Shown: positions 47,882 through 60,382 of the stretch, piece by piece
How positions within the stretch are numbered: position 1 is the stretch's first letter
Layout of the letters: each line of letters starts with the position of its first letter
Source: Bathymodiolus heckerae thiotrophic gill symbiont
GTDB lineage: Bacteria; Pseudomonadota; Gammaproteobacteria; PS1; Pseudothioglobaceae
Direction: 5' to 3'
Assembly: GCF_900128515.1 (NCBI RefSeq)
Contig: NZ_FQTP01000001.1
Location: forward strand, 1-61,583
DNA length: 61,583 nucleotides
The notes under the pieces: generated by a model
Seen by the model: only the letters and a program-made list of their open reading frames with translations
Told to the model about the DNA's origin: nothing
Database searches by the model: none
Made by a program: the position numbers and the translations under genes

Positions 47882-47947
47882 GTTTCTCTCCTCTTTATAT
47901 AAAAAATAACAAGCCCCACGTAAGGAACTAACCTTACTAAGAGGTTC

Positions 47948-47976
47948 ATGATAACCGTATATTAATTTTAATGCAA
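47948..47976 (-). promoter_or_regulatory. Probable sigma70 promoter for the sox operon
   Basis: On the minus strand TTGCAT (47971-47976) and TATCAT (47948-47953) are 17 bases apart. The leader of about 60 bases carries a 6-bp hairpin, GTAAGG (47920-47925) and CCTTAC (47932-47937). Confidence 0.55.
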
Positions 47977-47990
47977 CACTTTTATAAAAC

Positions 47991-48006
47991 ACTAATATAG
48001 ATTAGT
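47991..48006 (-). terminator. Weak hairpin after trpE
   Basis: ACTAAT and ATTAGT form a 6-bp stem with a 4-base loop, 12 bases past the trpE stop, followed on the minus strand by GTTTTAT. The stem is AT-only and short, so it may not terminate efficiently. Confidence 0.3.
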
Positions 48007-48017
48007 ATTTTTAGCTA

Positions 48018-49472
48018 TTAGACTTGCTTTGCCGCCTTTATTAGCGCTTGAGCCTTATGCATGGTTTCGTCCCATTCAGATTGGGGCACTGAATCATGCA
48101 CAATACCTGCACCTGCTTGCACGTACAGCACTTCATCCTTAACCACAGCAGTACGAATAGCAATTGCCATATCCATACAACCATGCCAAGATAAGTAGCC
48201 AATAGCACCCGAATAAATATTACGCTTGAGCGACTCAACTTCATTAATAATTTCCATAGCACGTACTTTCGGTGCGCCACTTAATGTGCCAGCAGGAAAA
48301 GTTGCCTTGAGTACATCCATGGCACTAACCTCTTCTTTTAGATCGCATTCAACATTGGAGACAATATGCATTACATGGGAATAGCGCTCAACAAACATTT
48401 TATCGGTTAACTTAACACTACCTGTTTTTGCGATACGCCCGAGATCGTTCCGGCCTAAATCAATCAGCATTAGGTGCTCGGCTATTTCTTTTTTATCCGC
48501 TAGCAATTCTTTTTCAAGTGCCAAGTCTTGCGCCGCATCTTTTCCTCGTGTACGGGTACCTGCAATTGGACGAACAGTTGCACGTCTACTTGAATCTACT
48601 CGCGTAAGAATCTCTGGCGAAGAACCAATAATATCAACATCACCCAAATTTAGATAATACATATATGGTGATGGATTAAGCCTTCTAAGCTGGCGATATA
48701 ACTCAACTGAAGGTGCTTTATATGGTGCACTAAGACGTTGTGAAGGCACCACTTGCATAACATCACCTGCAATAATATATTGCTGAATGCGCTTAACTAC
48801 TTGTTTATAATTTTTCTCACCAAAACTTGATTTAAAATCATCCGTTTTTAAATGATCTGACTGATAAACCTCTTTTACTAACGGCTTATCAATTTGAGCC
48901 TCTATCTCATCAAGACGCTGAAGGGCTTGCTCATAGCTATGCGTTTCAGGATTAATATGCGTTAATAAAAAGGCCTTATTGGCTAGATTGTCAAACACTA
49001 CTAAATCGTTTGATACCATTAGCAAGATATCGGCAATATTTAGTTCATCTTTAAGGTTAATGTTTTTAAGTTTTGGCTCTATATAGCGAACAATTTCATA
49101 GCCAAAGTATCCAACCAAACCACCATTAAACTCTGGCAAATCATTAATAACAGGCACTTTAAATTGCTGTTGGTAACTTTCAATCCATGCCAGTGGATCT
49201 TCAACCTTGATACGCTTAACCACCACCCCATCTTGCTCAATCTGGATTTCATAATCAAAGACTTTAATAACTGTTTGAGCATGCAAACCAATCATGGAGT
49301 ACCGACCCCATTTTTCACCACCTTGTACTGACTCGAACAAATAGCTATAAGTATTATTAGCAAGCTTTAGATATAAACCTAAGGCGGTATCTGTATCAAG
49401 AACAACTTCTCTGAATACTGGAATGTGGTTGTAGCCTTGATTAACATAGGCATTAAAACTTGTTTTGTTCAT
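48018..49472 (-). CDS. trpE: Anthranilate synthase component I
   Basis: 484 residues, first committed enzyme of tryptophan synthesis. The N-terminal regulatory region includes YSYLFESVQGGEKWGRYSMIG, the feedback-inhibition site class. The chorismate-binding core shows VVPSQRLSAPY, SSPEILTRVD, RPIAGTRTRGKDAAQD, LIDLGRNDLGRIA and FPAGTLSGAPKVRAMEII. trpG is not adjacent; the gene stands alone between rpoC's terminator and the sox operon. Which of trpE or pabB is settled by FESVQGGEKWGRYS, a TrpE feature. Confidence 0.94.
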   Translation of the reverse strand: MNKTSFNAYVNQGYNHIPVFREVVLDTDTALGLYLKLANNTYSYLFESVQGGEKWGRYSMIGLHAQTVIKVFDYEIQIEQDGVVVKRIKVEDPLAWIESYQQQFKVPVINDLPEFNGGLVGYFGYEIVRYIEPKLKNINLKDELNIADILLMVSNDLVVFDNLANKAFLLTHINPETHSYEQALQRLDEIEAQIDKPLVKEVYQSDHLKTDDFKSSFGEKNYKQVVKRIQQYIIAGDVMQVVPSQRLSAPYKAPSVELYRQLRRLNPSPYMYYLNLGDVDIIGSSPEILTRVDSSRRATVRPIAGTRTRGKDAAQDLALEKELLADKKEIAEHLMLIDLGRNDLGRIAKTGSVKLTDKMFVERYSHVMHIVSNVECDLKEEVSAMDVLKATFPAGTLSGAPKVRAMEIINEVESLKRNIYSGAIGYLSWHGCMDMAIAIRTAVVKDEVLYVQAGAGIVHDSVPQSEWDETMHKAQALIKAAKQV

Positions 49473-49545
49473 AAGCGCATTTTAACGGATTTTTAGATAC
49501 AAGAACACCCCTAAAAGTCCATGGTGGTATATAGCTGTCCATAAA

Positions 49546-49574
49546 AAAACCGCATCATAAAATGATGCGGTTTT
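49546..49574 (-). terminator. Strong terminator after rpoC
   Basis: A perfect 12-bp stem (AAAACCGCATCA and its complement) with a 5-base loop. On the minus strand it is followed by T7. It lies 22 bases past the rpoC stop and ends the ribosomal-RNA polymerase operon. Confidence 0.88.
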
Positions 49575-49595
49575 AGTTTAGCTAGAGGCTCAGAA

Positions 49596-52500
49596 TTACT
49601 CTGAAGTCTCCTCCGCTTCACTTAGCTCCACTGCTAATGCCATTTCTGCATCTGCAGCCTGAACCATCGTTTCAGCGCGTTTAGCACGTTTCTGCTGATG
49701 GTACTTAAAGCCTGTTCCTGCTGGAATCAAACGACCAACAATTACATTCTCTTTCAAGCCTTGTAGTGTATCCACACGACCTGTTGTAGACGCTTCAGTC
49801 AACACTCGAGTTGTCTCTTGGAAAGAAGCGGCTGAGATGAATGATTCGGTTGCTAATGAAGCTTTAGTAATACCCATTAGTAAGCGCTGGTAAGTTACCA
49901 AACTTTTGCCTTGAGCAGTTAATTGCTTATTCGCTTCAATCACTCTTACGTATTCAGCTGTTTCACCATTTACAAAACTAGAGTCACCCGCATCAAGCAC
50001 TTCAACTTTACGAAGCATTTGCTTAACGATAACCTCAATGTGCTTGTCAGAAATATTTACACCTTGTAGGCGGTAAACATCCTGAACTTCTTTAACCACA
50101 TAGTTTGCTAATTTCTCAACACCCAATAAACGCAAAATATCATGCGGATTAGATGGGCCGTCAGAAATTACATCACCTTTTTCCACAGTTTCACCATCAA
50201 AGACATTGATTTGACGCCATTTATGAATCATCATTTCAGTGGCTTCACCATCAACAGAAGTAATGATCAAACGATCCTTACTCTTCGTAGAATTACCAAA
50301 ACTAATAACGCCTGTCTCTTCTGCAAGAATTGAATGATCTTTAGCTTTACGCGCTTCAAATAAATCAGCAACACGTGGCAAACCACCGGTAATATCACTT
50401 GTCTTCGATTGATCTTTAGGAATTTTAGCAAGCACTTCGCCTGCTGAAATTACTTGATTATCTTCCAAATGGATCTTAACCATTGACGGTAAGTAATGCG
50501 TTGACAATGTAATTTCAGAATCACTCTCTTCAGCCATCTTAATCATTGGCTTTAAGCCTTTCGCTGCAGCAGATCTTTCTTCTTCAGCAATCATTTCAAA
50601 GAATGTTAAACCTGTCAATGGGTCTGTATTTCTATTAACTGTAATGCCTTCTTCAAAATCAACAAATACAACTCGACCAGCTTGCTCTGTAATAATTGGA
50701 TGTGTATGCGGATCCCAATCTGCAATTTTTTCTTTAGCAGAAACCTTTCCACCTTCTTGAACGTGAACTATAGCACCATATGGAATCTTGTAGCGCTCCA
50801 CATCTTGGCCTTTAGTATTTCTAATAGTCACAACAGCAGTTCTAGAAATAATAACCAGATCATTGTTATCATTTTTAATAGACTTAATATTTTCAAAATG
50901 CGCCGTACCATTAACATTAACATTGATACTGCTTACTGCTGTAGAGGCAGATGCTGCGCCACCAATATGGAACGTACGCATAGTTAACTGTGTACCAGGC
51001 TCACCAATTGATTGTGCAGCAATAACGCCAACTGCTTCACCAACACCGATCTTATGTCCACGTGCCATGTCATTACCATAACAACTTGCACAAACGCCAT
51101 AGCGTGTATCACAGGTAATTGTTGAACGAACTTTGATTGATTCAATACCTAACTCATTAATTTTGTCAGAGTTGCCAAGAGTAATTAGATGGCCCTTTGG
51201 TACAAATATATCATATGTATCAGGAATTAACACATCTTCAGCAACCACACGACCTAATACCGCCGCACCTAATGTTTGCACGATGTTACCACCGTTAATA
51301 ACAGCTTTCATCATCATGCCGTTTTTAGTACCACAATCTTCTTCAGTAATCACTAAATCTTGCCCAACATCAACTAAACGACGCGTTAAATAGCCTGAGT
51401 TAGCTGTTTTAAGTGCTGTATCAGCTAGACCTTTACGAGCGCCGTGTGTGGAAATAAAGTATTGCATGTTATTCAAACCTTCACGGAAGTTTGACGTAAT
51501 TGGCGTTTCAATAATTGAGCCGTCTGGCTTTGCCATCAAACCACGCATACCAGCAAGCTGTCTCATCTGTGCAGGTGAGCCACGAGCACCAGAATCAGCC
51601 ATCATATAAACAGAGTTAAATGAAGCTAGCTTTTCAGTTTTTCCGTCTTTAGTTTCAAAATCTTCAAAACCAATTTCATCCATCATCGCCTTGGCAACTT
51701 TTTCTGAAGTGCGAGACCAAATATCGATCACTTTATTGTAGCGCTCGCCATCTGTAACAACACCTTTAGAGAACTGATCTTGAATATCTTTAACTTGTGC
51801 TTCTGCATCATCGATCATGCCAGCTTTAGAATCTGGAATGGTCATATCATTTGAACAGAAAGAAATACCTGATTTAGTTGAGTATTGGAAGCCCATGTAC
51901 ATCATTTGGTCAGCAAACATAACCGTTTCTTTTAATTCCTGCGTGCGGTAACAAACATGAATTAAATTAGACACAACCTTTTTAGAAATTGCCTCATTAA
52001 TCAAATCAAACGATAAGCCGTTTGGTAGAATTCTTGAGAAAATTGCACGGCCCACTGTCGTATCTACAATACGCTTAGAACTCGGCTCGAATTTTCCTGC
52101 TTCGTTTTTAACGTAATCTTGGGTTCTTAATTTGATATTTGCATGAAGTGTTACATGGCCAGCTTCATAAGCATTCAAAGCTTCAGCAGGTGATGTAAAT
52201 ACCATGCCTTCACCTTTTTGATTAATCTTATCACGCGTCATGTAGTACAAGCCCAAGATAACGTCTTGAGAAGGTACAATGATTGGATCGCCTGATGCCA
52301 GGTGTAACACGTTGTTTGATGCAAGCATTAATGTTCTTGCTTCTAACTGAGCTTCTTCAGATAATGGCACGTGTACCGCCATTTGGTCGCCGTCAAAGTC
52401 TGCGTTAAATGCACCACATACTAATGGATGTAATTGAATCGCCTTACCTTCAATTAGTAATGGTTCAAACGCCTGAATACCTAAACGGTGGAGTGTTGGT

Positions 52501-53780
52501 GCACGATTCAATAGAACTGGGTGTTGATGCACTACCTCTTCTAGAATGTCCCATACTTCTGGTAATTCAGCTTCAACCATTTTCTTAGCAGCTTTAATTG
52601 TAGATGCCAAGCCTTTAGCTTGAAGACGGTTATAGATAAATGGCTTGAATAATTCTAACGCCATTTTTTTCGGTAAACCACACTGGTGAAGCTTAAGATA
52701 TGGACCACAAACAATTACTGAACGACCTGAATAGTCAACTCGCTTACCTAGTAAGTTTTGACGGAAACGACCCTGCTTACCTTTAATCATATCTGAAATT
52801 GATTTCAGGGGGCGACGGTTATTACCCATCACTGCACGACCACGACGACCATTATCAATTAATGAGTCGACCGCTTCTTGTAGCATACGCTTTTCATTAC
52901 GAACAATAATCTCTGGCGCATCAAGCTCTAATAAGCGCGCTAAACGATTATTACGGTTAATTACACGACGATAAAGATCATTAAGATCAGACGTTGCAAA
53001 ACGACCACCATCTAACGGCACTAATGGACGTAGATCTGGCGGAAGGATTGGCAATACTTTTAGAATCATCCATTCAGGTTTGTTACCTGATTTAATTAAT
53101 GAATCGATTAATTTAAGACGCTTGTTGTACTTCTTAAGCTTAGTTTGAGATTTAGTATTAAGACTATCTTCACGTAAGTTTGCCGCTTCTTTTTCAAGCT
53201 GCATATCTGCCAATACATCTTGGATTGCTTCTGCACCCATCTTAGCTTCAAACTCATCATCGCCATATTCGTCAAGCGCATCAAAGTACATTTCTTCAGT
53301 TAATAACTGCTTGTGTACTAACGGTGTTGAACCAGGATCTGTTACTAAGAATGCTTCAAAATATAAAACACGCTCAATATCCTTAAGCGTCATATCCATT
53401 AATAGCCCCAGGCGTGAAGGTAGAGACTTAAGGTACCAAATATGTGCAACAGGCGCTGCTAATTCGATATGGCCCATACGCTCACGACGAACCTTTGAAA
53501 AGGTAACTTCAACACCACACTTCTCACAGACAACATTGCGGAATTTCATGCGCTTGTATTTACCACATAAACACTCAAAGTCTTTCATTGGACCGAATAC
53601 TTTCGCACAGAACAAACCTTCTCTTTCAGGTTTGAACGTACGGTAGTTAATGGTTTCAGGTTTTTTAACCTCACCATATGACCATGAACGAATCTTCTCG
53701 GGAGAAGCTAGGCCAACTCTAATTGCATCAAAATCTTGCTCTTTATTTTCTTGCTTTAATATAGCTAATAAATCTTTCAC
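49596..53780 (-). CDS. rpoC: RNA polymerase beta' subunit
   Basis: 1394 residues (1407 in E. coli). The zinc-binding [20 protein letters not shown] motif, the catalytic triad [12 protein letters not shown], the trigger-loop region and the bridge helix [20 protein letters not shown]-type segment ([12 protein letters not shown]) are intact. The C-terminal coil ends [13 protein letters not shown]. It starts 15 bases after rpoB and is cotranscribed with it. Confidence 0.99.
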   Translation of the reverse strand: MKDLLAILKQENKEQDFDAIRVGLASPEKIRSWSYGEVKKPETINYRTFKPEREGLFCAKVFGPMKDFECLCGKYKRMKFRNVVCEKCGVEVTFSKVRRERMGHIELAAPVAHIWYLKSLPSRLGLLMDMTLKDIERVLYFEAFLVTDPGSTPLVHKQLLTEEMYFDALDEYGDDEFEAKMGAEAIQDVLADMQLEKEAANLREDSLNTKSQTKLKKYNKRLKLIDSLIKSGNKPEWMILKVLPILPPDLRPLVPLDGGRFATSDLNDLYRRVINRNNRLARLLELDAPEIIVRNEKRMLQEAVDSLIDNGRRGRAVMGNNRRPLKSISDMIKGKQGRFRQNLLGKRVDYSGRSVIVCGPYLKLHQCGLPKKMALELFKPFIYNRLQAKGLASTIKAAKKMVEAELPEVWDILEEVVHQHPVLLNRAPTLHRLGIQAFEPLLIEGKAIQLHPLVCGAFNADFDGDQMAVHVPLSEEAQLEARTLMLASNNVLHLASGDPIIVPSQDVILGLYYMTRDKINQKGEGMVFTSPAEALNAYEAGHVTLHANIKLRTQDYVKNEAGKFEPSSKRIVDTTVGRAIFSRILPNGLSFDLINEAISKKVVSNLIHVCYRTQELKETVMFADQMMYMGFQYSTKSGISFCSNDMTIPDSKAGMIDDAEAQVKDIQDQFSKGVVTDGERYNKVIDIWSRTSEKVAKAMMDEIGFEDFETKDGKTEKLASFNSVYMMADSGARGSPAQMRQLAGMRGLMAKPDGSIIETPITSNFREGLNNMQYFISTHGARKGLADTALKTANSGYLTRRLVDVGQDLVITEEDCGTKNGMMMKAVINGGNIVQTLGAAVLGRVVAEDVLIPDTYDIFVPKGHLITLGNSDKINELGIESIKVRSTITCDTRYGVCASCYGNDMARGHKIGVGEAVGVIAAQSIGEPGTQLTMRTFHIGGAASASTAVSSINVNVNGTAHFENIKSIKNDNNDLVIISRTAVVTIRNTKGQDVERYKIPYGAIVHVQEGGKVSAKEKIADWDPHTHPIITEQAGRVVFVDFEEGITVNRNTDPLTGLTFFEMIAEEERSAAAKGLKPMIKMAEESDSEITLSTHYLPSMVKIHLEDNQVISAGEVLAKIPKDQSKTSDITGGLPRVADLFEARKAKDHSILAEETGVISFGNSTKSKDRLIITSVDGEATEMMIHKWRQINVFDGETVEKGDVISDGPSNPHDILRLLGVEKLANYVVKEVQDVYRLQGVNISDKHIEVIVKQMLRKVEVLDAGDSSFVNGETAEYVRVIEANKQLTAQGKSLVTYQRLLMGITKASLATESFISAASFQETTRVLTEASTTGRVDTLQGLKENVIVGRLIPAGTGFKYHQQKRAKRAETMVQAADAEMALAVELSEAEETSE

Positions 53781-53795
53781 TGTATTCTCTCCTAA

Positions 53796-56700
53796 TTAGT
53801 GTTGCTCAAGCTCAACGTCGATACCTAATGATCTAATCTCTTTGATTAGTACATTAAACGACTCTGGCATAACAGATTCTGTGATGTTTTTACCATCAAC
53901 AATACTCTTGTACATCTTTGCACGACCAGCAACGTCATCAGACTTAACCGTTAACATTTCACGCAATGTGTGTGCAGCACCATAAGCTTCTAATGCCCAT
54001 ACTTCCATCTCACCAAATCGTTGCCCACCAAACTGTGCCTTACCACTGAGTGGCTGCTGTGTGACTAATGAGTAAGGACCTGTAGAACGAGCATGCATCT
54101 TATCATCTACTAAGTGATTTAGCTTCAACATGTGCATATAGCCAACTGTAACTGGACGATCAAACGCGTCACCTGTACGGCCATCGTATAATTGTTCTTG
54201 ACCTGATTCTGGAAGATCAGCAAGCTTAAGTAGAGACTTAATATCATCTTCTTTAATACCGTCAAATACTGGTGTTGCCATTGGTACACCTTCTCTCAGA
54301 TTTTTAGCTAATTCAATAATCTCTTCGTCGCTAAATGCACTGAAATTTTCTTGTTTACCGTATGAGTTGTATACCTTGTCTAAGAACGCTCTAATTTCAA
54401 CAACCATTTCGGTACGCTTTTCATCAAGCATTGCTGCAATCTTATATCCTAAGCCTTTTGCTGCATAGCCTAAATGAACCTCAAGCACTTGTCCAACATT
54501 CATTCGAGATGGAACACCTAGTGGATTTAGCACAACATCAACCATTGAACCATCTTCTAAGTAAGGCATGTCTTCAACTGGAGAAACGCGCGAGATAACA
54601 CCTTTGTTACCATGACGTCCAGCCATCTTATCACCAACTTGAAGCGTTTTACGCGTTGCCACATAAACTTTAACCATCTTCATAACGCCTGGTGGTAATT
54701 CTGCACCTTCGCTAATCTTGGCCTTTTCTTCTTCTAAGAACTTGTCAAATTCAACTTGCTTGGCTTTAGCTTGTTTAACCAATACTGCAACTTCTTTATT
54801 GATAGCAGCATCTTCAACTTTGATTTTAGCAATGTCTTTATTGTCAAGTTTTTTCATCAACTTAGCATTAAGCTTTTCGCCTGCCTTGATATCGCCAACA
54901 GCCTTTGTAATTACATTACCAGAAAGCTTCAATCGAATACGACGGAAGATATCACCATCAATAATGCCGAATTCATCATCAATATCTTTCTTAACTTTTT
55001 CTAAACGATCCGCATCAATACTTAACGCTCTTGAATCTTTTTCTACACGATCACGGGTAAATACTTGAACATCGATGACTACGCCTGATTTAGAAGCGCC
55101 AATTCTTAATGATGAGTCTTTAACGTTATTAGCCTTTTCACCAAAGATTGCGCGTAATAACTTTTCTTCTGGAGATAGTACAGTTTCGCTCTTAGGGGTT
55201 ACTTTACCCACAAGAATGTCGCCACCCTTAACTCGTGCACCCACATAAACCACACCCACTTCATCTAGCTTGGCAAGTGCAGATTCACTAACATTTGGAA
55301 TATCAGCTGTAATTTCTTCTGGACCTAATTTAGTGTCACGAGAATAAGCAGTTAATTCTTCAATATGAATCGTTGTGTAACGATCATCCTTAATAACTTT
55401 CTCTGAGATTAGAATAGAATCCTCAAAGTTGTAACCATTCCACGGCATAAAGGCAATCTTCATGTTTTGACCTAATGCTAATTCACCAAGGTCAGTTGAA
55501 GGGCCGTCAGCAAGAACATCACTTTCAGCAACTTTGTCACCCACTTTAACTAATGGTTTTTGATTAATACAAGTGTTTTGGTTTGAACGTGAATACTTAG
55601 TTAGATTATAAATGTCAACACCCAATTCACCCGCTTTAGCTTGCTTAGAGTCAACACGAATTACAATACGTGACGCATCAACAGCCTCAACAACACCTGC
55701 GTGTTTTGCAGTGACACAAACACGGGAATCTGTCGCAACAACGCGTTCAATACCTGTTCCAACTAATGGCTTTTCAGCACGTAGTGTTGGTACTGCTTGA
55801 CGTTGCATGTTTGAACCCATCAATGCACGGTTAGCATCGTCATGCTCTAAGAATGGAATCAAGGATGCTGCAACCGAAGAGATTTGTTTAGAGTCAATAT
55901 CAATTAGCGTTACTTCGCCAGAATCAACTAATACAAATTCATTCTTATGGCGGCATGAAATTAGATCATCTTGCAACTGACCTTTGTCATTTACTGTCGC
56001 ATTTGCTTGCGCGATTGTATGAGTAATTTCATCAATAGCAGAAACATAAATAACTTCACCTGTTACTTTGCCTTTCTTAACAATCTGGTAAGGGGTTTCT
56101 AAAAAGCCATACTCATTAGTTTTAGCATAAACAGCTAAGGTATTGATTAATCCAATGTTCGGACCTTCTGGTGTTTCAATTGGACACAGGCGACCATAAT
56201 GCGATGGATGAACATCACGAACTTCAAAACCAGCGCGCTCACGCGTCAAGCCACCAGGACCTAAAGCAGAAATACGGCGTTTATGCGTGACACCAGATAA
56301 AGGATTCACTTGATCCATAAACTGTGATAATTGAGAAGATCCAAAGAATTCTCTAACTGAAGCCGAAACAGGCTTAGAGTTGATTAAGTCTTGTGGGGTT
56401 AATTCGTCAGTTTCAGCTAAGTTTAAACCTTCTTTAACTGCCTTCTCAACACGAACCAAACCAATTCTAAATTGATTTTCAATCATTTCACCAATCGCTC
56501 TTACACGACGGTTAGCCAGTGTATCTACATCGTCAACCGAATCGTTACCGTCTTTAATGTTGATTAATAATTTAATAACACTTAAGATGTCGTCATTAGT
56601 CAGAACATACTCGCCAGTTTCAGACTCAATACCTAAACGACGGTTTAACTTCATGCGTCCTACTTTTGAAAGATCATAACGTTCGTTTTTAAAGAAAAGA

Positions 56701-57878
56701 TTATTAAATAATAGGTTAACAGCATCTTCAGTTGCGGGCTCACCAGGGCGCATCACATGATAAATACTCATGCGCGCTTGGATTTCTGTTTCAGTTTCAT
56801 CTAAACGAAGTGTATCTGAAATATAAGCGCCAGTCTCCGATTCGTTAATATACAAAACGTTAAACTTTTTAATTTTATTAGATATTAATAACTCTAATAC
56901 ATCTTCAGAAATAACAGTATTAGTAGCGACTAGAATTTCACCAGTTTCAGTGTCAATAATGTCATTTGAAATAACTTTATCAATTAAAGTTTCTAATGGC
57001 GCTGTAATTACTTTAATACCTGCAGCGGTAAGCAATTTAATGTGTTTGGCAGTAATACGACGATTCTTTTCAACAATAACATCTTTGCCAGCAAGAATAT
57101 CAAACTCAGCAATCGTGCCACGTAAGCGCGACGGGTTAATACCTAAATCACATGACTTAGCCTTCATCTTAACCGATGAAGATTCAAAGAATGTATTTAA
57201 AATTTCATCGCTTGATAGACCCATTGCACGTAGCAATGTTGTTACTAGTAGCTTACGACGACGATCGATTCTAACAAATAAATGTTCATGATGATCAAAC
57301 TCAAAATCTAACCATGAACCACGGTATGGGATGACACGTGAAGAGAATAAGATCTTACCTGAAGAATGCGTCTTACCCTTATCGTGCTCAAAAATAACAC
57401 CAGGCGATCTATGTAGTTGAGAAACCACAACACGCTCAGTACCATTAATAACAAACGTACCTGTTGTTGTCATTAATGGTAGTTGGCCTAAATAAACATC
57501 TTCTTCGATGATCTGCTTAACTTTACGTTTTTTCTTTAGCGTAGAGCCGTTTTTATCAAATAATACTAGGTTAAGTTTAACGCGCAATGTAGAAGCAAAA
57601 GTTACACCACGTAACTTACATTCTTCTACGTTAAACTTAGGCTCTTGTAATTCATAATCAACATACTCAATTTCGGCATAGCCGTTAACTGCAGTAATAG
57701 GGAAAACTGATTGAAACACCGCTTGTAAACCAACATCTTTTTTAGTTTTGCTACCAGCTTGAATAAAGCCGTTAAAAGAGTCAATTTGAATTGCTAATAA
57801 ATCTGGTTCTTTCAAAATTGATGTTCTTGAACCAAAGTTGTTTCTAATTCGCTTTTTTTCCGTAAATGAATAAGCCAT
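53796..57878 (-). CDS. rpoB: RNA polymerase beta subunit
   Basis: 1360 residues (1342 in E. coli). The rifampicin region is intact: [33 protein letters not shown] with Ser/His/Arg at the usual positions. C-terminal [14 protein letters not shown] and [24 protein letters not shown] are present. A residue difference at the rifampicin site is not seen: [17 protein letters not shown] matches the sensitive type. It is 168 bases from rplL, with an attenuator between. Confidence 0.99.
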   Translation of the reverse strand: MAYSFTEKKRIRNNFGSRTSILKEPDLLAIQIDSFNGFIQAGSKTKKDVGLQAVFQSVFPITAVNGYAEIEYVDYELQEPKFNVEECKLRGVTFASTLRVKLNLVLFDKNGSTLKKKRKVKQIIEEDVYLGQLPLMTTTGTFVINGTERVVVSQLHRSPGVIFEHDKGKTHSSGKILFSSRVIPYRGSWLDFEFDHHEHLFVRIDRRRKLLVTTLLRAMGLSSDEILNTFFESSSVKMKAKSCDLGINPSRLRGTIAEFDILAGKDVIVEKNRRITAKHIKLLTAAGIKVITAPLETLIDKVISNDIIDTETGEILVATNTVISEDVLELLISNKIKKFNVLYINESETGAYISDTLRLDETETEIQARMSIYHVMRPGEPATEDAVNLLFNNLFFKNERYDLSKVGRMKLNRRLGIESETGEYVLTNDDILSVIKLLINIKDGNDSVDDVDTLANRRVRAIGEMIENQFRIGLVRVEKAVKEGLNLAETDELTPQDLINSKPVSASVREFFGSSQLSQFMDQVNPLSGVTHKRRISALGPGGLTRERAGFEVRDVHPSHYGRLCPIETPEGPNIGLINTLAVYAKTNEYGFLETPYQIVKKGKVTGEVIYVSAIDEITHTIAQANATVNDKGQLQDDLISCRHKNEFVLVDSGEVTLIDIDSKQISSVAASLIPFLEHDDANRALMGSNMQRQAVPTLRAEKPLVGTGIERVVATDSRVCVTAKHAGVVEAVDASRIVIRVDSKQAKAGELGVDIYNLTKYSRSNQNTCINQKPLVKVGDKVAESDVLADGPSTDLGELALGQNMKIAFMPWNGYNFEDSILISEKVIKDDRYTTIHIEELTAYSRDTKLGPEEITADIPNVSESALAKLDEVGVVYVGARVKGGDILVGKVTPKSETVLSPEEKLLRAIFGEKANNVKDSSLRIGASKSGVVIDVQVFTRDRVEKDSRALSIDADRLEKVKKDIDDEFGIIDGDIFRRIRLKLSGNVITKAVGDIKAGEKLNAKLMKKLDNKDIAKIKVEDAAINKEVAVLVKQAKAKQVEFDKFLEEEKAKISEGAELPPGVMKMVKVYVATRKTLQVGDKMAGRHGNKGVISRVSPVEDMPYLEDGSMVDVVLNPLGVPSRMNVGQVLEVHLGYAAKGLGYKIAAMLDEKRTEMVVEIRAFLDKVYNSYGKQENFSAFSDEEIIELAKNLREGVPMATPVFDGIKEDDIKSLLKLADLPESGQEQLYDGRTGDAFDRPVTVGYMHMLKLNHLVDDKMHARSTGPYSLVTQQPLSGKAQFGGQRFGEMEVWALEAYGAAHTLREMLTVKSDDVAGRAKMYKSIVDGKNITESVMPESFNVLIKEIRSLGIDVELEQH

Positions 57879-58002
57879 GAATACCTCGTATTAATCGTTC
57901 TAATTTGGTTAAGAAGAAGTTATCTTCTTAAAAAATATCCAACCTTTAAATAAATATAAAGGTTGAAAATGCACCCAATAAAGTGTGCAAATGCAATAAA
58001 CA

Positions 58003-58028
58003 CCAAAATCCCCTAGTGGGGATTTTGG
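58003..58028 (-). terminator. Attenuator-type hairpin between rplL and rpoB
   Basis: CCAAAATCCCC pairs perfectly with GGGGATTTTGG over 11 bp, 4-base loop. On the minus strand it lies 19 bases after the rplL stop and is followed by TGTTTATTG rather than a long T run, so partial read-through is expected. In E. coli a partial terminator sits at this place to lower rpoBC expression. Confidence 0.75.
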
Positions 58029-58046
58029 GTTTTTACGCTAAACTTA

Positions 58047-58427
58047 TTATTTAAGTTCTACGCTTGCACCAGCTTCTTCAAGCTGCTTTTGAATCTCTTC
58101 AGCTTCAGATTTAGATGCCGCTTCCTTAATTGTTACAGGAGCTGACTCAACCATATCTTTTGCTTCTTTAAGACCTAAGCCAGTGATACCGCGCACTGCT
58201 TTAATTGCAGCAACTTTCTTCTCACCGAATGATGTCATTACAACATCAAACTCGTCTTTTTCTGCTACTGCTTCGCCAGCATCGGCTGCGCCTGCTGCAG
58301 GTGCTGCTGCTGCTACTGCTGCACTTACACCGAACTTTTCTTCCATTGCTGAAACTAATTCAACAACATCCATTACAGACATATCTGCAATTGCATTTAA
58401 AATATCGTCATTTGATAACTTTGCCAT
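58047..58427 (-). CDS. rplL: Ribosomal protein L7/L12
   Basis: 126 residues. The N-terminal dimer domain ([27 protein letters not shown]), Ala-rich hinge and C-terminal domain ([33 protein letters not shown]) are all present. It is the flexible stalk that recruits translation factors. Confidence 0.98.
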   Translation of the reverse strand: MAKLSNDDILNAIADMSVMDVVELVSAMEEKFGVSAAVAAAAPAAGAADAGEAVAEKDEFDVVMTSFGEKKVAAIKAVRGITGLGLKEAKDMVESAPVTIKEAASKSEAEEIQKQLEEAGASVELK

Positions 58428-58459
58428 GATATTTACTCCTTTTATTTATTATTTGATTA

Positions 58460-58978
58460 TTATTTTTGTTGCGCTACTGCTGACACCACGCGAGTTACTT
58501 TAGCTGGAACTTCGTTCAAAGTTCTAGCTAGTTTCTCAACTGGTGCTAACATTAATGCCATAACTGTACTAATTGCTTGATCTTTAGTTGGAAGGTCTGC
58601 AATACGTTTAAGCTGATTTGCATCTACAAATTCACCTGAAACGCCCAAACCTTTAACGACTAAATCTTCATTATCTTTTACAAAGTTATTGAAGACACGT
58701 GCAACTGCACCAGGATCTTCTTGCGAAAATCCTAGAATTACCGGCCCACTAAGAACGGGTAAAACACACTCACATGTAGTTTCGTTAAGCGCTAATTTTG
58801 CTAATGAGTTCTTTACAACACGTAAAGTAACATCAGCATCCAAAGCACTTGCACGAAGCATAGTCATTTGTTCAACTGTCAATCCGCGATACTCAGCTAC
58901 GCCAACAGAAATTGCACTATCAGCTAGTGAATTTACTTGTTCAACAACAACTTTTTTTGCTTCAAGATTTAGAGCCAT
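58460..58978 (-). CDS. rplJ: Ribosomal protein L10
   Basis: 172 residues. It anchors L7/L12 dimers and, in E. coli, represses this operon by binding its own leader. Typical segments: [41 protein letters not shown] and [18 protein letters not shown]. It is 32 bases upstream of rplL. Confidence 0.97.
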   Translation of the reverse strand: MALNLEAKKVVVEQVNSLADSAISVGVAEYRGLTVEQMTMLRASALDADVTLRVVKNSLAKLALNETTCECVLPVLSGPVILGFSQEDPGAVARVFNNFVKDNEDLVVKGLGVSGEFVDANQLKRIADLPTKDQAISTVMALMLAPVEKLARTLNEVPAKVTRVVSAVAQQK

Positions 58979-58989
58979 TTGCCTCTCCT

Positions 58990-59165
58990 GAACAGTTTAA
59001 AAAAGAAAGCTATATTATAACTTTCGCCATAGAGTACTCACGCACCCTCTACATAGGCCGATTGTGTTACCAATCATTTATGTAGAAACCCCAGGAGGGG
59101 AAACTACACCCATGGTCTTTGAGGAACGTAAGACAAGCCTACGACCCAAAGAATTTTGTTACTCG
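58990..59165 (-). promoter_or_regulatory. L10 (rplJ) mRNA leader
   Basis: About 175 bases between rplA and rplJ. On the minus strand it folds into several hairpins: one with GTAG...CTAC closing TTTCCCC/GGGG and one with TACATA...TATGTA around GATTG/CAATC. Position and multi-hairpin content match the gammaproteobacterial L10 leader that binds L10-L7/L12. Boundaries are approximate. Confidence 0.7.
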
Positions 59166-59171
59166 ATCTTA

Positions 59172-59867
59172 CTAAATATCAAGCGTGCTCAAATCAACTG
59201 CGACGCCTGCGCCCATTGTTGAAGAAACACTTAATTTTTTAAAATAAACACCTTTAGCAGAACTTGGCTTAGCTTTCTTAAGCGCTTCCATTAATGCTGT
59301 AATGTTTTCAGCTAATGCTTTAACATCAAATGATGCTTTACCAACACCTGCATGAATAATTGCAGCCTTATCAGTACGGTAACGAACTTGACCTGCTTTA
59401 GCGTTATTAACCGCTGTAGCAACATCTGGTGTTACAGTACCAACCTTAGGGTTAGGCATTAAACCACGTGGGCCTAACACTTGACCTAAACGACCAACAA
59501 CACCCATTGCATCTGGAGATGCAATAACCACATCGTAGTTAAGATCACCATCTTGCATAGACTTCATTAAATCTTCCATGCCAACAATATCAGCACCAGC
59601 AGCTTGCGCTTTAGCAACGTTGTCACCTTGTGTAAATACCGCAACACGAACAGTTTTGCCCGTACCGTTTGGCAATACAACTGCACCACGTACGTTTTGG
59701 TCTGATTTCTTAGAATCAACACCTAAATTAACACTGATATCAATTGACTCATCGAACTTTGCAGTTGCGCATTCTTTAATTAATGTTAAAGCATCTTCAA
59801 TTGAATAACGTTTGCCAATTTCAACTTTAGCTGCAATATCTTTTTGTTTTTTTGTTAACTTAGCCAT
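59172..59867 (-). CDS. rplA: Ribosomal protein L1
   Basis: 231 residues. The L1-family core has [45 protein letters not shown] and the [22 protein letters not shown] segment. It binds 23S rRNA at the L1 stalk. It is 4 bases downstream of rplK. Confidence 0.98.
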   Translation of the reverse strand: MAKLTKKQKDIAAKVEIGKRYSIEDALTLIKECATAKFDESIDISVNLGVDSKKSDQNVRGAVVLPNGTGKTVRVAVFTQGDNVAKAQAAGADIVGMEDLMKSMQDGDLNYDVVIASPDAMGVVGRLGQVLGPRGLMPNPKVGTVTPDVATAVNNAKAGQVRYRTDKAAIIHAGVGKASFDVKALAENITALMEALKKAKPSSAKGVYFKKLSVSSTMGAGVAVDLSTLDI

Positions 59868-59871
59868 CTGA

Positions 59872-60300
59872 TTAACCCTCCACCGTAATACCCATAGAGC
59901 GTGCTGTACCAGAAATAATAGTTACAGCAGCCTCCATGTCATTTGCATTAAGATCTTTCATCTTAATGGTTGCAACTTCTTCTAGTTGTGCACGTGTAAT
60001 ACTGCCAACTTTGTCAGTATGAGGAACGCCAGAACCTTTTTTAATACCTGTCACTTTAAGAATTAACAAAGCAGCTGGCGGTGTTTTAGTAATGAATGTA
60101 AAACTACGATCACTATAAACTGTAATAATTACAGGCACCTTCATACCTTTATCGATGTCTTGAGTTTTTGCGTTAAACGCCTTACAAAACTCCATGATGT
60201 TTACACCATGTTGACCTAGTGCAGGTCCAACTGGTGGTGAAGGATTAGCTTCTTGTGCAGGCACCTGAAGCTTAATATATGATTCAATCTTTTTAGCCAT
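59872..60300 (-). CDS. rplK: Ribosomal protein L11
   Basis: 142 residues from the ATG at 60300 ([15 protein letters not shown]); the frame to 60327 adds nine residues not in the family. The Pro-rich N-terminal loop [20 protein letters not shown] and the rRNA-binding C-terminal domain are intact. First of the rplKAJL-rpoBC group. Confidence 0.98.
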   Translation of the reverse strand: MAKKIESYIKLQVPAQEANPSPPVGPALGQHGVNIMEFCKAFNAKTQDIDKGMKVPVIITVYSDRSFTFITKTPPAALLILKVTGIKKGSGVPHTDKVGSITRAQLEEVATIKMKDLNANDMEAAVTIISGTARSMGITVEG

Positions 60301-60382
60301 TTTATCTTCCTTGAGGGGTTGCCTCATTTGGGTTCAAGCGCCTATTAAGCTCCCCGGTTAAAAGCGACATAAGTCGCCGTAT

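Noticed and set aside
47534-47992. Longer soxX reading frame starting at 47992
   Set aside because: The first 37 codons contain no signal peptide or SD and hide the real start at 47881, which has GAGGAG just upstream.
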